Source: Christensenella sp. (lineage in GTDB: Bacteria; Bacillota; Clostridia; Christensenellales; CAG-917). From it: a stretch of DNA of 64,000 nt. The DNA lies in NCBI GenBank assembly GCA_022009775.1, contig CP091723.1, forward strand, positions 1,364,001 through 1,428,000. Reading direction: 5' to 3'. Positions 36,113 to 45,369 of the stretch are shown here, in pieces (position 1 is the stretch's first letter; the number at the start of each line of letters is the position of its first letter). A program made the translations under genes and the position numbers. Under the pieces are notes generated by a model. That model did not search any database and had not been told where the DNA came from. It saw only the letters and a list, made by a program, of their open reading frames with translations.

Positions 36113-37003
36113 TCAGGCGTTTTGAGAATTTCTCGATTGCTCTTGCAACATACGTGACAGGAACGCTTTCGTGCGGTCTTCTTTCGGAGAAGTGAAGATT
36201 TCGTCGGGAGAGCCTTGCTCGACGATTACGCCGCCGTCCATAAACACTACCTTGTTTGCAACGTCTCTTGCAAAAGCCATTTCGTGCGTGACGACTAGCA
36301 TTGTGAGACCGCTTTCGGCAAGGTCTTTCATGACTTCCAGCACTTCGCCCACCATTTCGGGGTCGAGAGCGGAAGTGGGTTCGTCAAACAGAATGACTTC
36401 GGGGGACATAGCAAGGGCGCGAGCGATTGCCACGCGTTGTTTCTGACCGCCCGAGAGTTGTTTCGGCTTTGCGTTGACGTATGCGCTCATGCCGACGAGT
36501 TCGAGATATTTGAGCGCAATTTCATTGGCTTCGCTTTTCTTCATCTTCAGCACTTTTCTAGGGCCGATAGTGCAGTTTGAAAGCACGCTCATATTGTTGA
36601 ACAGATTGAATGATTGAAACACCATAGTGACTTTTTCGCGGTATTTGGGTGCGGATTTAGTCTTGGTGATGTCTTCGCCGTGATAGTAAATTTCGCCCGC
36701 AGTCGGCGTTTCAAACAGGTTTATGCAGCGCAAAAGGGTGGATTTGCCGCTTCCCGACGATCCGATTATGCAAGTCACGTCGCCTTTGTACACGTCGAAA
36801 TCGATGTCTTTGAGCACTTCGTGATCACCGAAATTTTTGCCGAGATGTCGTATCTCGATTATCGGTTCTTCGACGTGATTTTCATCGAAAAGAGAAGTTG
36901 AAGCGTCGTTTTCTGTGCTTTCAACCGCCGTTTCCGCATTTTGCGCCGTATTTTCGATGTCATTTATAGTTTCGATATTTTCAATTCTTTCGTCGTTTTT
37001 CAT
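36113..37003 (-). CDS. Amino-acid ABC transporter ATP-binding protein (probably lysine)
   Basis: 296 residues. Walker A GSSGSGKST (81-89), signature LSGGQKQR and Walker B VILFDEPTSALD identify a polar amino-acid type importer ATPase (GlnQ/ArtP group). About 47 acidic residues precede the domain, which is unusual. Its start overlaps the stop of the transporter gene by 4 bases, so translation is coupled. Because that transcript begins with a lysine riboswitch, the substrate is probably lysine. Confidence 0.9.
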   Translation of the reverse strand: MKNDERIENIETINDIENTAQNAETAVESTENDASTSLFDENHVEEPIIEIRHLGKNFGDHEVLKDIDFDVYKGDVTCIIGSSGSGKSTLLRCINLFETPTAGEIYYHGEDITKTKSAPKYREKVTMVFQSFNLFNNMSVLSNCTIGPRKVLKMKKSEANEIALKYLELVGMSAYVNAKPKQLSGGQKQRVAIARALAMSPEVILFDEPTSALDPEMVGEVLEVMKDLAESGLTMLVVTHEMAFARDVANKVVFMDGGVIVEQGSPDEIFTSPKEDRTKAFLSRMLQEQSRNSQNA

Positions 37004-38650
37004 TGTTGATTTTCTCCCGTCGCTTTGTTTTCTCTCACGATAGATTCGGCGTCCATATTTTGAGAGCCCATAATCTGATAGTCTTTCTTGCCATCCATTT
37101 TCTTTTCGACAAGACGCAGGATTCTTGTGATCGTGAAGGTCAATACAAAGTAGATTGCCGCAATCACGAGATAGGTTTCAAACGTTGCGTAGGTGTTGAG
37201 AGCAATGGATTTGCCATAGAAGAACAGTTCGGTGAAGCCGATGACGTTCAAAACGGAAGTATCCTTTATGTTGATGACAAATTCGTTGGCAACGCTTGGC
37301 ATAATGTTGCGCAGTGCCTGGGGAATAATGACGTTCCACATAGTCTGCGAGTGCGTCATGCCGATTGCTTGCGCGCCTTCAAACTGTCCTTTGTCAACGG
37401 AGATTATGCCGCCGCGCACGATCTCTGCCATATACGCGCCGGTGTTGATTGACACGATGATGAGACCTGCAAGCGTGACGTTCATCGTGTTGCCGTCGTT
37501 GAGAAGCGCGAAGCCCCAGAATATGACCATTGCCTGCACCATCATAGGCGTACCGCGGAACACTTCGATGTATATCGACAAAATCACGTCGCCGATCTTT
37601 TTGAGCACTGCAAGGAATTTGTTTTTCGGTTTGTCGAGCGTGCGATACATGCCGATAAGTAGACCGATAAACAAGCCCACGACCGTGCCGACGATTGCAA
37701 CGAGAATGGTGTATCCGACGCCTTTGAGAATCCAAGAACCGTACTTTTTGAAGATGTTGCCCACTCTTGTGAAGAAGGTGGATTGAGCGTCCGTGTTTGC
37801 GTTGTCTGTGGAGTATTGCACGGCGGTTTGCATGAGTTCAAGACGCTCTTCAAGGCTGATGGAAGAGATGACGTTGTTGATGGCGTCCTTGTTTTCGTAG
37901 CCGTATCTCATGCCGATTGCAAGGGACGTATCGTCCGCGCTTGCCTCAAAGCCGTTCTCGTTGTTTTTGAGATGGATGTAGGTAAGTTGCGGATTTGCGG
38001 CGCAGTCCGCAATCGCGCCCGGCTCTTCTGCGACGTATCCGTCCACCGTCTTTGCGTTGAGCGCAACGGTCATTGCAGGAAAGGATTCCATTGGTGTAAG
38101 GCGGGTGATGCCGTAGCTTGCCGGCAGATTTGCGAGCGCGGAGTCGTGGAAAGTGCCGTTTTGCGCCACGAGTTTTGCGCCGGCAAAGTCCGAAAGGGAA
38201 GTCGCGTTGGCGTATTGACCGTCCTTTCTCACCACGACGACGAGATTGCTCTCATAATAGGTGGCGGAAAAGTCGATTGACGCGCGGCGTTCGGCGGTGG
38301 GGCTCATGCCTGCGATGACAAGGTCGAGAGTGCCTGCTTTGACGCCGGGCACGAGAGAGTCCCATTCGAGTTTTGTGATGACAAGTTCTTTACCGAGAGC
38401 GTCCGCTATGCGCTTTGCGATTAGTATGTCGTAGCCGTTGGCGTAACCTTCGGCGTTTGAGATCTTAACGGCGCCGTTTGCGTCCGTCATTTGCGTGAAG
38501 TTGAAGGGGATGTATGCACATTCAAGCCCGACAACAAGTTTTTTCCTTGTGCTCGTCATCGTTTTTGTTGCAGGCAGAAAGTGCAAACACGCAACCGATG
38601 ACGACGGTCAAGACCAAAATCAAAGATATGATTTTGACGGTTCTTTTCAT
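37000..38650 (-). CDS. Lysine-type ABC transporter, binding protein fused to permease (one frameshift)
   Basis: About 549 residues after correcting a six-base run (38539-38544, A6 on the coding strand, A5 expected), which joins SACNKNDDEHKEK to LVVGLECAYIPFNF. A signal peptide with lipobox ALSAC leads into an SBP domain (family 3, about 30-260) and then a GlnP-type permease domain with HisM/GlnP motif EIVRGGIISVDKGQFEGAQAIGM. SBP-permease fusions of this kind are known from Firmicutes (GlnP). The leader holds a lysine riboswitch. AGGAG lies upstream of ATG 38650. Confidence 0.9.
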
Positions 38651-38692
38651 TTTTTTTACTCCTGAAAGTTGTTTTTCATCTTGCTTTGCGGA

Positions 38693-38724
38693 TAAAAAAA
38701 ACCGCAATGCTAACAACATTGCGG
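38693..38724 (-). terminator. Riboswitch-controlled terminator
   Basis: On the minus strand: CCGCAATG / CATTGCGG followed by T8, directly after the lysine riboswitch and before the transporter start. Confidence 0.88.
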
Positions 38725-38741
38725 CAAAAAACCGACTCAAT

Positions 38742-38904
38742 GCTGATAGCGCTCCACTTTGCAGTGACAGTACAACGCATATTTTGCGTTGTCCCAAGAG
38801 TGACCGTTCCAGACCAAACGAAACATTCTTTCGGCGAGTTTTCCTTTGCCACCGCAACGAAGTCTGCGTTGTCGGCTTGTCATAAAACTCGCGCCTCTAT
38901 CAAG
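38742..38904 (-). promoter_or_regulatory. Lysine riboswitch (L-box)
   Basis: Read on the minus strand, the conserved blocks occur in order: TTGATAGAGGCGCGAG at the start, CTCGCCGAAAG in the middle (family GTCGCCGAAG), then CTGTCACTGCAAAGTGGAG and GCGCTATCAG at the end (family GGCTGTC...GGAG..CTATC). The first and last blocks pair as the P1 stem TTGATAG / CTATCAG. A terminator follows, so lysine should switch off the downstream transporter by early termination. Confidence 0.88.
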
Positions 38905-38915
38905 TTGATGAACAG

Positions 38916-38944
38916 AGTGTAGCACAACGCTTTCGCATTGTCCA
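38916..38944 (-). promoter_or_regulatory. Promoter for the lysine transporter operon
   Basis: On the minus strand: TGGACA (38939-38944), 17 bases, TACACT (38916-38921), about 12 bases before the riboswitch. Confidence 0.7.
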
Positions 38945-38994
38945 GCAAATCAATGTAAGTTATGAAAAAAATCGGTTTTCGTCGAATATCGGCG

Positions 38995-39023
38995 TTGACA
39001 CATTATTCAAAACTTGATAATAT
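38995..39023 (+). promoter_or_regulatory. Strong promoter for gene 39067-39609
   Basis: TTGACA (38995-39000), 17 bases, TAATAT (39018-39023). Confidence 0.8.
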
Positions 39024-39066
39024 ATTTGTCGGGGGCGCGCACCTTAAGTCGCGAAAGGAAGGATAT

Positions 39067-39609
39067 ATGAGAGAAGTCATTGCGTTCAGAAGAGAACCGT
39101 ACGGGGTTTTGATAGGCATTTTCGGACCTGTTTGTTGCGGTTTTATAGCCGCGTTTATATACGGACTTATCGTTGATTTCAGCATAGGACTCGTGATTGC
39201 GTTCGTTTTTTGCTCACTGTTGTTTATAATCGGTTTTGTCGTTCTCGTGATAATGTCAAAGTTTGTGCCCAAAGTCATTCTCGAATACGATAGAGAAACC
39301 AACGAAATAATTTACAACGAGTATAACTCTGTAGCACACCGAATATCTCCCGATAAAATCGTGGACATCGTGGGTGGAATAAGTCCGTATCAAGTGAGAG
39401 ATTTTGGGCGTTGGCTCGATATAATCGTCAAAGAAGGCGAAATCGAAGGCGACGAGTTGAATGACAAAAGGGAATACTACAAGACGTATCACGTGCCGCA
39501 TATCGACCACCCCAAAGCAATCAAACGCAAAATCGACAAAATAAAGAAATACGGCAAGGACGCAGTTCTCAACGACGGAGAAACCGCAGAATACGAAAGT
39601 GAAGACTAA
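39067..39609 (+). CDS. Two-helix membrane protein, unknown
   Basis: 180 residues from ATG 39067, chosen because AAGGAAGG lies 6 bases upstream. Two adjacent hydrophobic segments (about 13-35 and 41-64) are followed by a cytoplasmic domain with alternating beta strands (PKVILEYDRETNEIIYNEY) reminiscent of PH-like membrane proteins, then an acidic tail. I do not recognise it. It ends 2 bases before the operator of the CopZ-like gene. Confidence 0.75.
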   Translation: MREVIAFRREPYGVLIGIFGPVCCGFIAAFIYGLIVDFSIGLVIAFVFCSLLFIIGFVVLVIMSKFVPKVILEYDRETNEIIYNEYNSVAHRISPDKIVDIVGGISPYQVRDFGRWLDIIVKEGEIEGDELNDKREYYKTYHVPHIDHPKAIKRKIDKIKKYGKDAVLNDGETAEYESED

Positions 39610-39611
39610 TC

Positions 39612-39633
39612 AATATGAAAAATGTTTCATATT
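39612..39633. promoter_or_regulatory. Palindromic operator upstream of the CopZ-like gene
   Basis: AATATGAA-AAATGT-TTCATATT, the same palindrome as at the feo promoter (20933-20956). It abuts the -35 box of this gene. Confidence 0.7.
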
Positions 39634-39635
39634 TA

Positions 39636-39664
39636 TTGACTTAACGGAATGGTGGTGGTATATT
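39636..39664 (+). promoter_or_regulatory. Promoter for the CopZ-like gene
   Basis: TTGACT (39636-39641), 17 bases, TATATT (39659-39664). Confidence 0.7.
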
Positions 39665-39698
39665 GTAGGCGAAAACAAATAAGGAGCGTGCAATATAT

Positions 39699-39956
39699 AT
39701 GATTGAAATAACTTTGCAAGTTGAAGGAATGCAATGCGGTATGTGCGAGTCGCACGTCAACGACGCAGTGCGCAAAGCGGCAAACGTTAAGAAAGTCACG
39801 TCTTCACATACGGCAGGCAAGACAGTCGTCATCGCAAACGACGACACCGACGTCGAAGCAATAAAGCAAGCGATTTCAAAAGACGGATACGGGGTGGGAG
39901 AAGTCACCGTAAAACCGTACGAAAAGAAAGGCCTTTTCTCTTTTTTGAAGAAATAA
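39699..39956 (+). CDS. CopZ-like heavy-metal-associated domain protein
   Basis: 85 residues: one HMA domain with the metal-binding motif GMQCGMC (GMxCxxC), then a short C-terminal amphipathic tail GLFSFLKK. Such proteins carry Cu+ or related metals. There is no copper ATPase next to it. The extra Met-Gln before Cys and the tail are minor variants. AAGGAG precedes ATG 39699. Sharing an operator with the iron operon hints at joint metal control rather than a simple copper response. Confidence 0.85.
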   Translation: MIEITLQVEGMQCGMCESHVNDAVRKAANVKKVTSSHTAGKTVVIANDDTDVEAIKQAISKDGYGVGEVTVKPYEKKGLFSFLKK

Positions 39957-39993
39957 GATTTTTGGCGGATAAAAGTTTATAGCATTATGAAGA

Positions 39994-40021
39994 ACGGTCT
40001 GTATTTGACGGACTGTTTTTT
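39994..40021 (+). terminator. Terminator after the CopZ-like gene
   Basis: Stem ACGGTCTGT / ACGGACTGT (two G-T pairs) followed by T6. Confidence 0.75.
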
Positions 40022-40190
40022 CATAGTTTCCGTTTTATATATTACGTTTTTGCGACAAATCCGTGTTTTCATAAAACCGCTTTATTTTCAGTCTGTTTAG
40101 CGGAATATATTTATCGGATTATTATGTCTATATTAGCAATTGACCGTTCAATTTTGCAGGTGTTTTGCGTATCGTTTTTTGCGAATAAAA

Positions 40191-40222
40191 TACCGACGCC
40201 ACCCAAGCGGGTGGCGTCGGTA
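40191..40222. terminator. Terminator after the membrane hydrolase
   Basis: Perfect 14-base stem TACCGACGCCACCC / GGGTGGCGTCGGTA with a 4-base loop. On the minus strand it is followed by TTTTATT. Confidence 0.85.
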
Positions 40223-40246
40223 TAAGTTAAAATAGGGGGGAGATAA

Positions 40247-42263
40247 TTAGCCAAGTACGTACGCAAAGGATGCTGCGGTGTTTGCGCAAGTCATCATGGT
40301 GAAGAGCAGAGTGTTTATCACTGCGCCGAGCCATACGTTGCCGGTCTTTGCGGTCATTCTTCTCGAAATGACGGTGGAGATTGCAAGGATGGGAACCATC
40401 GGGATAAGCACGATGTATCCGAGTGCCATATCCTTTTGCCACAACACGCCTGTCGTTGTAAACGTGCCGTATTGAATTGCAATCATCAAGAGCACGCCGA
40501 TTATGTTGAAGAACACATTGATGAGAATCGTTGCCCATTCGGGAAGGTTCTTTGCGCGGAATCCTTCGTTGAAGATTGCGCTGACGCTGAAGAAGATTCC
40601 GAAGAAGAGTGCATATCTCATCATTGTGGGAAGCATTTCGACGTTGAACACCTTGATTGCGAGCGTCCAGATTCTGAAGTCAACGGTCCATGCTTGCCAG
40701 TTGATATAGGTGACGATATACACGCTTGCGACTGCGATTATGCCAAGCAGCAACGTCTTTGCAAGACCTTTTATGCCTGTTTGCACTCTTGCGGGAGCAA
40801 ACGGATTTTCGGTGTGCGCGGACGCTTCTTCTTTGTATCTGAAGCGATTGACCGTGCCGTTGATTGCCCACAGGAAGAGCACGACTGCAAGTGCGAAGAG
40901 TGCGGTGCAGACTGCCCATACGCACACCCAGTTGGTCGTATCTTGCGGATAGAGTTGGGTGTTGGGGAAGAATTTGCCGCCAAATTCGGTGCATATCGGT
41001 TGAATGGTGAGTCCCGGAGAAGATTGCCACTGCGATTGCGCCTATCCAGTAGGTCAGATGCTTTTGCACGCCGTGAAGCGGAGCGGGTTCGAGCGGCTTG
41101 TTTCCAACCCAGACCATTTCGCCGTTCTCGTTTGCCACTTGCTCGCCAACAGAGATGCTCTTGAAGAATCTCGTTTTGAGAAGGAGTCCGACGAGCGGGA
41201 AGAGCATTGCGATGACTGCGATGAGACCGAGAAGCGAGAATGCTTCTTTAAGCCACCAGGTTTGTTTGCCTTCTGCAATGTATTTGTGTCCGTTGGGAGT
41301 GCCGAATGCGTTGTAGAAGAAGTTTACGACAGCGTTTGCGCCTTCCACGGATTCGTGGTTTTGCGGGTGAACGCCTGCGATTTCGTATATAGCGCGGAAA
41401 GTTCCGTCAACTGCTTGTCCGCCTTCGGGAGTGACAAGTTCTGCGCCCGTTGCGGTTTGTTTGTAGATACCTTTGTTTACGATTGTGTCTTCAGCGGTGA
41501 GACCGAGGAATTTCTTTGCGGTTGTGGTGGAGAGAAAATCTCTTGAAATCGTGCCGCCGTTTTCTCTGGTCGTGAAGAAGAATTCATCGTCTTTTGCTTT
41601 AAGGAAGCCGACGGAAACGTCTGCACCTGCGCCCATAAACGAGCTCCAAGCCTGCATCAAACCTGCAGAAACGATGCCAACGTTCTTGTCTGCCATAAGC
41701 GTTGCCGCCGTGGTGTAGCCGCCCATCGAGTGTCCGGAAATACCGATTTTGGATTTGTCAACGATGTCGAGGTTGTACAGATACTTTGCAGAGTCGTACA
41801 AGCCGTTGGTTGCCATCATTGCGTTTTGTTTGCCGCTGTTGTCGTAGTTGCCGTGTCCTTCGCGGTCAACGGTGAGCACGATAAAGCCGCGGCGCGCAAG
41901 CTCGATTGCGTTTTGAAGTTGCATTTCACGGTTGTTGAGATAGCCGTGAGTGAGCACAACTGCCGGGAGCGGATGCTCGGGGCTTGCGTCCTTTGGAACA
42001 AACAATATGCCCGACACCACTTTGCCTTTGACGGCAGTTTGAGTTTCAACGGGCGTTCCGTCTTCTCCAACCGTCGTTGTTGTGATAGTCCCCGTGTTCG
42101 TTTCGTCTCTAAGGTCGGTTACGGTCACTTTGAAACCGTCCGATTGAATGCACGAAGCACAGAAACTGCTTACGAAAATAACGAGCAGGCAAACGACAAG
42201 GAAAATAAGGTTGACTTTGTTTTTCTTGCAGAAATTTGCAACGTTGTTTTTTACGTAATCCAT
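40247..42263 (-). CDS. Membrane alpha/beta hydrolase with multi-helix C-terminus (one frameshift)
   Basis: About 671 residues after correcting GGG to GG on the coding strand (41013-41015), which gives IFSGLTIQPICTEFGGKFF. An N-terminal membrane helix (about 15-36) is followed by an extracytoplasmic hydrolase: VLTHGYLNNREMQ, REGHGNYD and nucleophile elbow SGHSMGGYTT. The C-terminal ~300 residues hold about eight hydrophobic segments. The substrate is unknown. AAGGAG precedes ATG 42263. Its promoter is back to back with that of the PocR/AraC gene, which may control it. Confidence 0.82.
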
Positions 42264-42360
42264 AATTTTCTCCTTATTATATATTTTTTTGTTAACATTT
42301 CTCACGGGCGTAGCGCCCAAGACCTATCGGTCTGACGGTTCGGATTTTTAGCACACTTTT

Positions 42361-42389
42361 AATATACATTTTGTCAAATAAGATTTCAA
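42361..42389 (-). promoter_or_regulatory. Promoter for the membrane hydrolase
   Basis: On the minus strand: TTGAAA (42384-42389), 17 bases, TATATT (42361-42366). Its -35 box touches the -35 box of the divergent promoter. Confidence 0.65.
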
Positions 42390-42418
42390 TTGACAATTCT
42401 GCACTCTTGGTGTAAAAT
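42390..42418 (+). promoter_or_regulatory. Promoter for the PocR/AraC regulator
   Basis: TTGACA (42390-42395), 17 bases, TAAAAT (42413-42418). Confidence 0.7.
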
Positions 42419-42473
42419 TTTATTGTAGAAATTAGACTACAAATTGTATTGTAATGACACAAGGACGAAAAAT

Positions 42474-43331
42474 ATGAAGAGTAGATTTGAAGAATTCATA
42501 GAAATCGACAAGTTCCGCAAGGCTCTGGGCTACGTCTCAAGAGCCACAGGAATGGCGTTTTCGGTGCTCGATCCGCTTGGAAACGTCATAATCTACCCGA
42601 TGAACGAGTCGGATTTCTGCAAAGAAGTTCGCAAAGACCCAAAAGTGGCCGCTAAGTGTGTGGACTGTATAGTCCACTCCGCAATCAATGCGGCAAAAAG
42701 CAAGCGCACGAACTTTTTCAAATGTCAATACGGACTTTTGGAATTTGTCGTGCCAATTTTCATCAACGGAGAATACGTTTCGGCAGTGTGCGGCGGTGAA
42801 GTGCGCACGGACATCGACGAGGCGGTGGATTACGTCTATCCGCAAGAAGAATTCGACCCGAAACTGCAAGAGTTGTTCGACAATTTCACAGTGTTGGAGA
42901 AAGACCGCTATTATGCCACTACAAAACTCATTGAAATAATGGTCAACAATCTGTCGAGTCTCGATATGATGATGAAAATCACAAAAGGGAACGTAAACAC
43001 GGAAAAAGTCGATTCTCGCGTCAAAACCGCCGTCGATTATATTCACGAGAACTATGTGTCCAAAATCACGCTTGCGCAACTTGCCGAAATGTCCTACGTC
43101 AGCGAAAACTATTTTTCAAAACTCTTCATGCGCGTGATGAAACAAAACGTGACGGACTATATTGCGAATTACCGCATAGAAAAAGCAAAGGAGTATCTTC
43201 TTCAGACGGACCTGAAAGTCGGCAAAATCGCGGAAATGGTCGGATTTGAAGACCCTGCGTATTTCCACCGTATGTTCAAGAAGTTCACGGGCACGACTCC
43301 GCATCAATTCCGCACCGTGATTGGCATCTAA
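42474..43331 (+). CDS. AraC-family regulator with PocR sensory domain
   Basis: 285 residues from ATG 42474 (AAGGA 8 bases upstream). The N-terminal PocR domain (about 8-165) has the conserved cysteines: FCKEV, CVDCIVHSA and CQYGLLEFVVPI. In relatives it binds small molecules such as 1,3-propanediol. The C-terminal AraC-type double HTH (about 190-285) ends with IAEMVGFEDPAYFHRMFKKFTGTTPHQFR. Divergent transcription with abutting -35 boxes suggests it regulates the membrane hydrolase and itself. Confidence 0.92.
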   Translation: MKSRFEEFIEIDKFRKALGYVSRATGMAFSVLDPLGNVIIYPMNESDFCKEVRKDPKVAAKCVDCIVHSAINAAKSKRTNFFKCQYGLLEFVVPIFINGEYVSAVCGGEVRTDIDEAVDYVYPQEEFDPKLQELFDNFTVLEKDRYYATTKLIEIMVNNLSSLDMMMKITKGNVNTEKVDSRVKTAVDYIHENYVSKITLAQLAEMSYVSENYFSKLFMRVMKQNVTDYIANYRIEKAKEYLLQTDLKVGKIAEMVGFEDPAYFHRMFKKFTGTTPHQFRTVIGI

Positions 43332-43410
43332 CGCACGCGCATACGCGTACAATAAATATCTGGCAAAGAAAGGTGTTTCCTTATTTTTGCAAAGATAAAT
43401 GCAAAATAAC

Positions 43411-43438
43411 TTGCCATTTGGATAGAATATGGTATAAT
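43411..43438 (+). promoter_or_regulatory. Promoter for tmRNA
   Basis: TTGCCA (43411-43416), 16 bases, TATAAT (43433-43438). Confidence 0.75.
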
Positions 43439-43473
43439 CATTTCACCAAAAGCGTTTGATTGTTACGCGATTT

Positions 43474-43841
43474 GGGGGTGTTTTTGGATTCGACACTCAG
43501 TTTTAGGCGGTATAAGCACGTCGTAGGCTCGGCTACGTTATCAACGGAAACTTAAAATTAAATGCAAAAAACAATCAAAAGAGCTCCAACATGGAGTTCG
43601 CTCTTGCTGCGTAACTAACTAGTCAGCACGTCGCCCCAAGGTTTTCTGTTCCCTTGGCAAGCGGCGTCAGAAAAACAGACAACGCGACTTGATTGCTCGG
43701 TAGAGTCGTTGTCATCACGAGCTTATCAAACGGCGGTTTGCAAATGAACCAAAGGGCGAAACATTCAATCATTTGCTAAACGTGTAGAAAGTGCCGAAGA
43801 CGGCTGTTTGGACCGGGGTTCAAATCCCCGCACTTCCACCA
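43474..43841 (+). ncRNA. ssrA: Transfer-messenger RNA (tmRNA)
   Basis: 368 bases. The tRNA-like domain is formed by 5' GGGGGTG...GGATTCGAC and 3' GTTCAAATCCCCGCACTTCC-ACCA. The resume codon GCA at 43564 opens a tag frame to TAA at 43612-43614 encoding AKNNQKSSNMEFALAA, with the usual ALAA degron. Pseudoknot-like GC-rich stems follow (GCCCCAAGG / CCTTGGC). It rescues stalled ribosomes. Its 3' end is duplicated at 43988-44013. Confidence 0.97.
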
Positions 43842-43848
43842 AAAACGT

Positions 43849-43875
43849 AAAACCGTGTATCTAACACGGTTTTTC
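43849..43875 (+). terminator. Terminator after tmRNA
   Basis: Stem AAAACCGTGT-ATCTA-ACACGGTTTT followed by T-rich bases. Confidence 0.9.
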
Positions 43876-43987
43876 TTTTGTCTTCAGTGCGGTGATTATG
43901 CGATTTTTACAAAATCGCATCACGGCAATGCCGTGTGAACCCCTTTCGGCTGCACGCGATTGACCTTCGGTAGCAATCGCTGATGGG
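43876..43987. repeat. Hairpin array between tmRNA and its 3' end copy
   Basis: Successive inverted repeats: GTGATTATGCGATTTT / AAAATCGCATCAC, CACGGCA / TGCCGTG and GCGATTG / CAATCGC. The last hairpin resembles the one preceding the tRNA-Leu 3' copy. Confidence 0.6.
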
Positions 43988-44043
43988 CAAATCCCCGCAC
44001 TTCCACCAAAAACTTGAAAACCGTGTATCTAACACGGTTTTTA
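43988..44043 (+). repeat. Duplicate of the tmRNA 3' end plus terminator
   Basis: 26 bases identical to 43821-43846 (T-loop to CCA and five more), then the same terminator stem AAAACCGTGT / ACACGGTTTT (44017-44042). The total duplicated unit is about 55 bases with one or two differences. Confidence 0.8.
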
Positions 44044-44115
44044 AGTTATATTTCCGGCAAGTATATTGTAAAAAAATAACCCTTCAAGCATTTATTGTGG
44101 CTTTCGGGGCGCAGA

Positions 44116-44316
44116 TTATTTGCATAACAATTCATCTGTTGAAATGTCAAAAACGGAGCACAATTCGACAATTTGAGCAATAGAAGGCTCGCTGTATCCC
44201 GTTTCCCAATGGGATATCGTTTTGACGGTCGTATCCAACTTGTTTGCCAACTCTTTTTGGCTTAACTTGTTTTCAACACGCAACTGTTTCAGGTTTTCCT
44301 TGAAATTTGCTTTCAT
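44116..44316 (-). CDS. XRE family HTH regulator
   Basis: 66 residues, a single Cro/C1-type helix-turn-helix: LSQKELANKLDTTVKTISHWETGYSEPSIAQIVELCSVF. No other domain. It is divergent from the AT-rich lipoprotein gene 44466-45206 and may control it. Small stand-alone XRE proteins are common in Clostridia. Confidence 0.9.
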   Translation of the reverse strand: MKANFKENLKQLRVENKLSQKELANKLDTTVKTISHWETGYSEPSIAQIVELCSVFDISTDELLCK

Positions 44317-44465
44317 ATTTTTATTGTATCAATAATTGAGAAAAACATTTGACAATCTCAAATATTGAGAATATACTTTTTATACAGATGTTAAGCAGTG
44401 GGGCTTGATTATTTTTTGACTTGATATTGTTTGTTTGGCATTTAGTACTATTTTGGAGTAAAATT

Positions 44466-45206
44466 ATGAACAAAAGATTGAAAATTTTTGTTGTATTTGC
44501 AATTTTGTCATGCTTTGCAATGTTTTCTTTAGTTGCATGTGATGAAAAGAAAGATAATGATTCAAAGCCAATTGTATGCGTGCATAATTTTGTTGAGCAA
44601 AAAAACACCGCAACTTGTGAGTCTAATGGAGTTGTGATCTATAAATGTACAAAATGCAATGAAACTAAGTCGGAAGCAACACGTGCATATGGTCATAAAG
44701 GCATGTTTATTTGTGATAATTGTAAACAAAAATTTACCGACTTAATATATCCTTTTTGAAATCCAATACTTCAGAAAGTGTTGAAAATGGAGAAAAAACC
44801 ATAAGAGAGATTTTGTTTAAAAAATCAGATGATAATGAGTTGATGATGGTTTATAAACTTACATCGAAAATGATTGCTGATTACACCATCGTGACTGTTT
44901 TTCTTATTGAGGATAATGGATCATGGGATTACATTCATGGAGTTAAGTATTCTGGAGCAATCAATGATGAAGGGGAAATGCGTGGACGTTTGGATTATAG
45001 TAACTTATACCTTTATAGAGAGATTTCTCTCACAAATAATAATTTTGAAATGCCATATTTTTTCAGCAACAGGAAATAGCGATATGAAAGAACTTCTTTA
45101 TGACACGTTAAAGACGACTTTTGCTTTGGCATTGAGATTGTTGCAATTAGGATGTATTGAGAAAGGTAATATAAGTATGGCAAATTTTGGATTTGTTAAT
45201 TTTTAA
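44466..45206 (+). CDS. Cys-rich lipoprotein, unknown (two frameshifts)
   Basis: About 246 residues if one missing T (T5 at 44753-44757) and one extra T (T6 at 45058-45063) are corrected; the two cancel. The signal peptide ends in lipobox SLVAC. Next come CVHNF, CESNG, CTKCNE and CDNCKQKF, a pattern like small zinc-ribbon-type repeats seen in exported Clostridia proteins (CxH...CxxC). The C-terminal part is beta-rich and unrecognised. The gene is distinctly AT-rich and sits beside an XRE regulator. Confidence 0.6.
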
Positions 45207-45280
45207 GTAGTAGTAATAGATAGTTGCGTTATTAATTTGTCAGAAGAATTTTTGAATATTACTAATAATGATTGCAATAT

Positions 45281-45309
45281 AAAAAGCACCGCGGTGGCGG
45301 TGCTTTTTT
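45281..45309. terminator. Bidirectional terminator
   Basis: Stem AAAAAGCACCGC-GGTG-GCGGTGCTTTTTT between convergent genes. Confidence 0.9.
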
Positions 45310-45369
45310 GTGGATGTTGTTGTGTCGGCATATTGTTATGCCGAGAGCGATTGCGAGATAAACGTGCAA

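Noticed and set aside
44116..44316. Toxin-antitoxin pair with the XRE regulator
   Set aside because: No small toxin-like gene is adjacent on the same strand; the neighbouring gene is a divergent lipoprotein.
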